Assembly (NCBI GenBank): GCA_003978475.1
Contig: QNZR01000129.1
Location: forward strand, 1-20,793
Source of the DNA: Sulfurimonas sp.
Lineage (GTDB): Bacteria > Campylobacterota > Campylobacteria > Campylobacterales > Sulfurimonadaceae
DNA length: 20,793 bases
Direction of reading: 5' to 3'
Shown: one piece after another, positions 1-4,661 of the stretch
How positions within the stretch are numbered: the stretch's first letter is position 1
Layout of the letters: each line of letters begins with the position of its first letter
The notes under the pieces: generated by a model
Told to the model about the DNA's origin: nothing
Seen by the model: only the letters and a program-made list of their open reading frames with translations
Database searches by the model: none
Made by a program: the position numbers and the translations under genes

Positions 1-210
1 GGTAATGTAGTCATACAGCAGTTGGGTATTGCGGGGATGCTCCCGATGGAGCGCCTGAAGTTCGCTTAAAGCGCGTTCCATCTCTCCTTCTCGTGCCCAT
101 GCAATGGCATAATCGTAGGCTAATGTTTTGGCATGCAGTGAGCAGATGCTTAAAACAAAAAGCAGTGCAAACACACAGGGTTTTAAAGAGAAATAATACG
201 GATAATGCAT
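1..210 (-). CDS. PgaA-like TPR outer-membrane export porin, N-terminal fragment (cut by window edge)
   Basis: The first 70 codons of a gene that leaves the window at base 1 without a stop. The ATG at 210-208 opens a signal peptide (hydrophobic stretch about residues 12-25, likely cut after the HA at 26-27). A helical TPR-like segment follows, with the pattern YDYAIAWAREGEMERAL and then LYDYI near residues 65-69. This pattern is typical of the N-terminus of PgaA-family proteins, which export poly-beta-1,6-N-acetylglucosamine through a TPR domain joined to an outer-membrane beta-barrel. The start lies 23 bp after the stop of the upstream SPOR-like gene on the same strand, so the two probably share a transcript. 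Only the N-terminus is visible, so another periplasmic TPR protein is possible. The visible motif is sequence evidence; the export role is inferred from the family. Confidence 0.55.
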   Translation of the reverse strand, partial: MHYPYYFSLKPCVFALLFVLSICSLHAKTLAYDYAIAWAREGEMERALSELQALHREHPRNTQLLYDYIT

Positions 211-233
211 GATAAGCCTTAGGGTGTGACGCT

Positions 234-992
234 TCAATGTTGACGCACAAAGAAGATATCGGAAGACTTGGATGTTGTGGCAGCATTGTCGTTATCCGGG
301 GCGTTGTTACATCGAAGCTCTTTTTTTAAAGCATGATATTTTCTATAATATCGTACGAAGCCCAACAGCAGAGTGAGCAGTACGATGCCCATGCCGATGA
401 GAAGGTACTCAAGAGGCAGTGAGAGACTGGAAAACAGCGTACCGGGAGATGGCGTCGATGCCGCATGCGGTGAGGATACCGGCGGCGTGTGATGAAGGTC
501 GGTCGGAGTGGTGTCAGATGTTGAGTGTGTGATAGATTCAGGCACCTTTTGTTCGGCTGTATCGGGATAATGCGTCGTCTCTTCCGTCAATTGTTGTTTG
601 GAAAGTGTTGCGGGGGGTTGCGTATCGGAAGTGATTTGTGTCAAAATGTTTTCAACATTTTTAGTTTCGACGACAAGTGTTTTTGGAGGCGTATAACTGT
701 TAATAAAGGCATCGGCATATTCTCGTGGCAGGAGTGCTTTTACCTGCAGTGCCTCCTGGTAGTTTTTCAAAGGTTCAATGGCAATAATATATGACGTTCC
801 CGATGCTCTGGCAATAATGTTAAAATAGGAGTGTTGCTGCTTTTTCAGGAGTTTTTTGCCGAGTTTTGATTCAAAAACAGCTAAAGCATTATCGGCCAGG
901 TGTTGCGTGGGAAATGAGGCGACAATAATTTTTTTTTCTGTTGATGCAAAGAGTGGTAACCACAATACGAGAAATACAAGGCTTAGTTTCAT
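234..992 (-). CDS. Secreted SPOR-like protein with low-complexity linker and C-terminal transmembrane helix
   Basis: I do not recognise a named family. Starting at the ATG at 992-990 gives 252 residues: a signal peptide (1-17), a SPOR-like alpha/beta region (about 21-100, with IIVASFP, then YIIAIEPLKNYQEALQVK), a Thr/Pro/Ser-rich linker (about 104-190), one TM helix (about 196-213) and a short basic then polar cytoplasmic tail. An in-frame ATG 51 bp upstream (1043) exists, but the 992 start places the hydrophobic signal at the N-terminus and has a GGA 6 bp upstream. SPOR domains bind denuded glycan strands of peptidoglycan, so a link between cell wall and envelope machinery is plausible. The downstream gene on the same strand encodes a PgaA-like porin, which suggests a role near an exopolysaccharide exporter. 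That role is inference only. Confidence 0.6.
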   Translation of the reverse strand: MKLSLVFLVLWLPLFASTEKKIIVASFPTQHLADNALAVFESKLGKKLLKKQQHSYFNIIARASGTSYIIAIEPLKNYQEALQVKALLPREYADAFINSYTPPKTLVVETKNVENILTQITSDTQPPATLSKQQLTEETTHYPDTAEQKVPESITHSTSDTTPTDLHHTPPVSSPHAASTPSPGTLFSSLSLPLEYLLIGMGIVLLTLLLGFVRYYRKYHALKKELRCNNAPDNDNAATTSKSSDIFFVRQH

Positions 993-1101
993 ATAAAATC
1001 CACACAATAAAAAATTAGAAATATATTCTATCGAAATAATCATTTTGTTTACTTAAAAGTGTCTGATTTAGGTGCAAAATAAAAGTGACAATTAAGAATA
1101 T

Positions 1102-1107
1102 ATTATA
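1102..1107 (-). promoter_or_regulatory. Candidate -10 box for the SPOR-like/PgaA-like genes
   Basis: Reads TATAAT on the minus strand and would give a leader of about 100 nt before the ATG at 992. No clear -35 box is seen. The stretch 993-1151 is otherwise AT-rich and holds no convincing gene. Confidence 0.3.
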
Positions 1108-1151
1108 AATGATGAGTATTATTATCTATGAATATGAAACATACTGCCTCT

Positions 1152-1406
1152 TTAAACCTCATCGGTCATCCAGGCATTGACGGCATCGACCAGGGTGTCA
1201 AATCCAAAAACACGCCCGACAATATAATTGTCATCAAGGACATAAACACCGATTTGCCCACTGTCTTCTTGAAAAAAAAGTGCCAGATCAGACTCCCTGG
1301 TATGGGTTGAGAGAATATGCATGCCGTCAATAAGATCGCCAACACCCGGATGATCGTCATAGGCTACATGTAAAAGTTTTTTGCCGTCACTGTGGTAGTG
1401 TTTCAT
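1152..1406 (-). CDS. Small hypothetical protein (84 aa)
   Basis: Not recognised. It is an acidic, soluble-looking 84-residue protein with no signal peptide or TM segment. The N-terminus is His-rich (MKHYHSDGKKLLHVAYDDH). The C-terminal half (QIGVYVLDDNYIVGRVFGFDTL) looks like a compact alpha/beta domain ending in a helix. A GAGGA ribosome-binding site lies 7-8 bp before the ATG at 1406, which supports translation. It is divergent from the 64-residue membrane-protein gene at 1492 and shares that promoter region. Composition resembles its neighbours. The frame on the opposite strand (1128-1310) lacks comparable support. Confidence 0.6.
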   Translation of the reverse strand: MKHYHSDGKKLLHVAYDDHPGVGDLIDGMHILSTHTRESDLALFFQEDSGQIGVYVLDDNYIVGRVFGFDTLVDAVNAWMTDEV

Positions 1407-1437
1407 CTTTGTTCCTCAAGTATTAATCGAGTTATAC

Positions 1438-1443
1438 TATAAT
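1438..1443 (+). promoter_or_regulatory. Candidate -10 box for the small membrane protein/SDR pair
   Basis: TATAAT about 48 bp before the ATG at 1492, inside the short divergent region 1407-1491. The reverse strand at the same place also carries TATA-like sequence, so both divergent genes may start here. No -35 box is seen. Confidence 0.35.
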
Positions 1444-1491
1444 TTTACATGTATTTTACAATAAGTATCTTAAATTAAATAAAGTGAATAA

Positions 1492-1686
1492 ATGTTTGGT
1501 TGCAAACTAAAAGCAAAAGAAAAAGTTCTTTTAGGTGTATTTATTTTTTTTCTTGTCATTATTTCCATTGCAGCAGGGAACTATTACCGTTCGCTTAGTG
1601 TGTTGTTCGGTGCATTTGTTTTTGGTATGGTTGTAGCGATCATGGCATTACGACTGGAGTGTCAAGATCGTGAGAATGACCGATGA
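1492..1686 (+). CDS. Small two-helix inner-membrane protein (64 aa)
   Basis: Not recognised as a family. It has a basic N-terminus (KLKAKEK), a first hydrophobic helix about residues 11-28, a short turn (GNYYRS) and a second helix about 35-54. The tail is polar, ending ECQDRENDR. By the positive-inside tendency both ends would be cytoplasmic. Its TGA overlaps the ATG of the following dehydrogenase by 4 bp (ATGA), the usual sign of translational coupling. The ribosome-binding site is weak (AT-rich with a GTGA). It is probably co-transcribed with the SDR gene. Function unknown. Confidence 0.6.
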   Translation: MFGCKLKAKEKVLLGVFIFFLVIISIAAGNYYRSLSVLFGAFVFGMVVAIMALRLECQDRENDR

Positions 1687-2504
1687 AAAGTATTTTGATT
1701 ACAGGATGTTCCAGCGGCATCGGGTACGATACGGCACATTATCTCCACCGAAACGGTTACCGTGTTTTTGCCACAGCACGCCAACAAGCCGATGTAAAAC
1801 GTTTGCGTGCCGAAGGATTGGAGGCATATAGGTTGGATGTCACATCACATCAAAGCATAGAACAAACGCTAAATGCCGTACTTCAGCAAACCGGCGGTAC
1901 TCTTGATGCCCTCTTTAACAATGCCGGTTACGGACAGCCCGGCGCGGTAGAAGATGTTAGTACCGATGTGTTGAAAGCACAGTTTGAGACCAATGTCTTT
2001 GGGTTGCATGCGTTAACCTGTCGCATTCTTCCGGTAATGCGTGCTCAAGGACACGGGCGAATCATTCAGCACAGTTCAGTTCTAGGACTGGTCTCATTAC
2101 GGTTTCGAGGTGCTTACAACGCTTCCAAATATGCCGTTGAGGGACTGTGCGATACCCTGAGGCTTGAATTGCATGGTAGCAATATTGAGATCATTACGCT
2201 TAACACCGGTCCGATAAGCTCTGGGTTTCGTCAGAATGCTCAGGTGATGTTTGTTAAAAATATAGACCGTGAACATTCTGTTTTTAAAGCAGATTATGAG
2301 CGTGAACTTTTGAATTCCAGTGAGAAAAAAGAGGCGAGTCTATGGACACGTCAATCAGATGCCGTCATTCAAAAAGTTCTTTTGGCATTAGAGAAAGAAC
2401 ATCCGGCTGCACGGTACTATGTCACGTCGGCTACCCACCTTTTAGGACTGTTCAAGCGGCTTTTTTCGACGAGAATGCTCGATGCCCTCTTGCGCAGGAT
2501 TTGA
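1683..2504 (+). CDS. Short-chain dehydrogenase/reductase (SDR) family oxidoreductase
   Basis: A 273-residue classical SDR. Visible motifs are the Rossmann glycine motif TGCSSGIG (7-14), a DV after strand 3 (52-53) for the adenine pocket, NNAG (79-82), catalytic Ser132 and YxxxK as Tyr145/Lys149 in AYNASKY. The Arg at 33 in FATAR suggests NADP(H) rather than NAD(H). The substrate cannot be read from sequence; this general type (long C-terminal extension, TGPISSGF after the active site) includes many enzymes annotated as SDR family NAD(P)-dependent oxidoreductase. It overlaps the upstream small membrane gene by 4 bp. At its 3' end it overlaps the convergent patatin-like gene by 63 bp, so the last 20 codons are read on both strands. 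Confidence 0.9.
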   Translation: MKSILITGCSSGIGYDTAHYLHRNGYRVFATARQQADVKRLRAEGLEAYRLDVTSHQSIEQTLNAVLQQTGGTLDALFNNAGYGQPGAVEDVSTDVLKAQFETNVFGLHALTCRILPVMRAQGHGRIIQHSSVLGLVSLRFRGAYNASKYAVEGLCDTLRLELHGSNIEIITLNTGPISSGFRQNAQVMFVKNIDREHSVFKADYERELLNSSEKKEASLWTRQSDAVIQKVLLALEKEHPAARYYVTSATHLLGLFKRLFSTRMLDALLRRI

Positions 2505-3233
2505 GAATATTTTGTGGGTACATGTATAACCGAGTGCAAAAAGTTCATCTAAAGCATTGCGCCTAAAGAGCGGATAACGTGCGAGTTTTGGGGAGGTAAT
2601 GTAGTAGTTACAGGTTTGAAGTTTGTCAATAACAGCCGATTGGCTTAAAAGAAACAGGGCGCGTTTGAAGATGTCTCGAATTCCCTGTGGTTGCCGGGGT
2701 GTGACGGGCATGGCATTACTCCCGATAATGGGCAGTTGGTAAGTTTGGAGTGGCTGGAGGGGAAAATTATTTAAAAAACCGCCGTCTGCAAGGAGCATCT
2801 GCTGATGCAATACCGGTCGAAAGAGTGGCACGAGTGCCGTCGATGCCAAAGCGGCAACATGAGTATCACCGCTGTTGAGCGTATGCAGTACTCCGTCACG
2901 AAGATCTACCGTGGTGACATAGGTAGGAATATTGAGGGCTTCAAAGGATGTTACGGGTAGCAGTTCGTTAACAATCGGTGCCGAGGTATCAATGCGAAAG
3001 ATGCCTTTTTTAAAATAATTAAATCGGATACTGCGTTTAAATGCGGCACTTTTAAAGAGTGCAAGTTGCTCTTTTGGGGATACGCCGCTTGCATAACTCA
3101 AAGCAATGACGGCACCGATACTGCTTCCGGAGAGTGCTTTAACGGTAACGTTTAAGGTATCAAGCGCTTGCAAAACACCCAAATGAAATGCACCGCGTGC
3201 CGCACCGCCGGAGAGACAGAGTGTCACATGCAT
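2442..3233 (-). CDS. Patatin-like phospholipase family protein
   Basis: 263 residues with the complete patatin signature: the Gly-rich oxyanion segment SGGAARGAFHLG (8-19), the nucleophile elbow GSSIG (36-40, Ser38) and the catalytic dyad Asp in DGG (150-152), followed by NNFP. The family are serine acyl hydrolases (phospholipase A or lysophospholipase), RssA/YlbK-like when short and single-domain as here. There is no signal peptide, so the protein is likely cytoplasmic or membrane-peripheral. The ATG at 3233 is preceded by AAGGG about 9 bp upstream and a TATACT -10 box. It is divergent from amrA and converges with the SDR gene, overlapping it by 63 bp. The physiological lipid is unknown. Confidence 0.9.
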   Translation of the reverse strand: MHVTLCLSGGAARGAFHLGVLQALDTLNVTVKALSGSSIGAVIALSYASGVSPKEQLALFKSAAFKRSIRFNYFKKGIFRIDTSAPIVNELLPVTSFEALNIPTYVTTVDLRDGVLHTLNSGDTHVAALASTALVPLFRPVLHQQMLLADGGFLNNFPLQPLQTYQLPIIGSNAMPVTPRQPQGIRDIFKRALFLLSQSAVIDKLQTCNYYITSPKLARYPLFRRNALDELFALGYTCTHKIFSNPAQEGIEHSRRKKPLEQS

Positions 3234-3253
3234 CGGCTGAACCCTTTCTAGTT

Positions 3254-3259
3254 AGTATA
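3254..3259 (-). promoter_or_regulatory. Candidate -10 box for the patatin-like gene
   Basis: TATACT on the minus strand, about 20 bp before the start at 3233, giving a short leader that contains the AAGGG ribosome-binding site. Confidence 0.35.
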
Positions 3260-3272
3260 AGCAATAATAGCA

Positions 3273-3278
3273 TATAAT
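3273..3278 (+). promoter_or_regulatory. Candidate -10 box for the amrA-amrB pair
   Basis: TATAAT just upstream of the GAGGTGAT ribosome-binding site (3285-3292). The predicted start of transcription falls near 3285, so the leader would be only about 12 nt long, essentially the Shine-Dalgarno sequence itself. Confidence 0.4.
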
Positions 3279-3296
3279 TGTTGTGAGGTGATGATG

Positions 3297-3851
3297 ATGA
3301 ATGAAAATTATTTAATCAACATAGCTCGTGATGCTATTGCTGAGGTATTTGAGAATCGTCGTATTCTCGACAATGATGCCCTGCTTCGGGAACATCCTGA
3401 GTTAAGGCGGCAGGCAGCAACCTTTGTGACTTTGGAACTCAACCATAGCTTGCGGGGCTGCATCGGGTCATTATTGGCGCGCCGGTCGCTTTTAGAGGAT
3501 GTGATTTCCAATGCCAAAGCAGCAGCATTCGATGATCCGCGTTTTGTGCCGCTGAGCAGGGAAGAGTTTGATTCGCCAACCTTCCGTATTGAAATTTCGC
3601 TTCTTAGCGAGCCAAAGGCACTGCATTACGAGAATATAACAGCACTTTACGAGCATATTCGTCCCAAAATTGATGGGGTTATTTTAAAACATGGTATGCA
3701 TCAGGCGACCTATCTGCCGCAAGTGTGGGAGCAATTGCCCCAAGTAGAAGACTTTTTGGCATCTTTGTGTCAAAAAGCCGGAATGCAGGGAGACTGCCTG
3801 AAGTATTTTCCTGAAATTTACACGTATGAGGTGAAAAAAATTCCGATATAG
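3297..3851 (+). CDS. amrA: AmmeMemoRadiSam system protein A (AMMECR1 domain)
   Basis: About 184 residues carrying the hallmark AMMECR1 motif LRGCIG (52-57) and the following DPRF segment, which define this family of small alpha/beta proteins. Bacterial versions are usually encoded beside a MEMO1-family protein and a radical SAM enzyme. The biochemical role is not established. Four in-frame start codons lie in a row (GTG 3288, ATG 3291, 3294, 3297). I chose 3297 because the GAGG core (3285-3288) is then 8 bp away and the strong GAGGTGAT pairing fits fully upstream. The gene sits 9 bp before amrB, which is a clear operon. It is divergent from the patatin-like gene. Confidence 0.88.
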   Translation: MNENYLINIARDAIAEVFENRRILDNDALLREHPELRRQAATFVTLELNHSLRGCIGSLLARRSLLEDVISNAKAAAFDDPRFVPLSREEFDSPTFRIEISLLSEPKALHYENITALYEHIRPKIDGVILKHGMHQATYLPQVWEQLPQVEDFLASLCQKAGMQGDCLKYFPEIYTYEVKKIPI

Positions 3852-3860
3852 GAGCATATA

Positions 3861-4661
3861 ATGATTAGAAAATGTGCCGTTCGAGGAACGTTCTATCCTG
3901 CTGAGTGTGATGCGATTGAAGCAATGATCACACAATGGAATGCCCAGCTTGACACGCATCTGAATGATACGTCGATATGGACTCAGGTACCGCGCGCTGT
4001 TATTGTACCGCATGCCGGTTATGTCTACAGCGGCTTTACCGCCAATATTGCCTACAGAGCGTTGCACCGTTCGCATGCCAAACGGGTCATCGTCATCGGG
4101 CCGAGTCATTATGTGGGTATTGAGGGAGTCAGTGTGATTGAAGCAGAGGCCTTTGAAACGCCCTGCGGTATGTTGCGGTATGATAATGCATATGCACGGC
4201 ATCTGAAAGCAGAGTTTGACCTGACCTATGTAGCGCTTGCCCACGAGAAAGAGCACAGTACCGAAACGCAAATGCCGTTGATTTACCATTATCTTCCGCA
4301 CAGTAGTGTCGTTGAACTTATTTATGGGCATGAAGATTACCGTAATGTTGCCGCTTTATGTATGTCAATATTGCAAGATCCGCAAAATGTGCTGGTTATC
4401 AGTACTGATTTGAGTCATTTCTATACTCAAAATGATGCGAAGGCACTCGATAATATCTGTCTGGAAGCAATACTTGCTCGAGACAACAGTGTCATTGAAC
4501 AGGGATGTGAAGCATGCGGTATGATTGGAGTCAAAGCATTGCTGGATACGGCAAAACAACGCAACTATCATGTAAAACTTCTAGACTACCGCACCAGCGC
4601 CGATGCCAGCGGCGATCTCTCTCGGGTGGTGGGGTATGTCAGTGCCGCCTTTTTCGAGTAG
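3861..4661 (+). CDS. amrB: AmmeMemoRadiSam system protein B (MEMO1 family)
   Basis: A full-length MEMO1-family protein of 266 residues. The N-terminal RGTFYP (8-13), VPHAGYVYSG (49-58), GPSHY (80-84) and STDLSHFY (181-188) are diagnostic. His51, His83 and Cys219 (in CEACGM) line up with the metal-binding His49, His81 and Cys244 reported for human MEMO1, so the metal site looks intact. The family is related to class III extradiol dioxygenases; bacterial function is unsettled. AGGAG lies 6-7 bp before the ATG. It is co-transcribed with amrA. The radical SAM third member usually found with this pair is not in the window. Its 3' end overlaps the convergent surface-protein gene by 23 bp. Confidence 0.9.
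   Translation: MIRKCAVRGTFYPAECDAIEAMITQWNAQLDTHLNDTSIWTQVPRAVIVPHAGYVYSGFTANIAYRALHRSHAKRVIVIGPSHYVGIEGVSVIEAEAFETPCGMLRYDNAYARHLKAEFDLTYVALAHEKEHSTETQMPLIYHYLPHSSVVELIYGHEDYRNVAALCMSILQDPQNVLVISTDLSHFYTQNDAKALDNICLEAILARDNSVIEQGCEACGMIGVKALLDTAKQRNYHVKLLDYRTSADASGDLSRVVGYVSAAFFE

Noticed and set aside
11..286. A 91-codon open frame on the minus strand at the left edge
   Set aside because: It is out of frame with the PgaA-like coding sequence starting at 210, overlaps the end of the upstream gene, and its Cys/His-rich translation shows no signal peptide or family pattern.
525..794. An 89-codon plus-strand frame opposite the SPOR-like gene
   Set aside because: Cys/Arg/Phe-rich translation typical of antisense frames, no ribosome-binding site, and the opposite strand has a coherent signal peptide, linker and TM layout.
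1128..1310. A 60-codon plus-strand frame opposite the 84-aa gene
   Set aside because: No ribosome-binding site; the minus-strand frame has GAGGA at good spacing and better protein-like composition.
3684..4331. A 215-codon open frame antisense to amrA/amrB
   Set aside because: It lies wholly opposite two well-supported genes and straddles their junction. Its translation has no family resemblance and looks like a codon-bias shadow.
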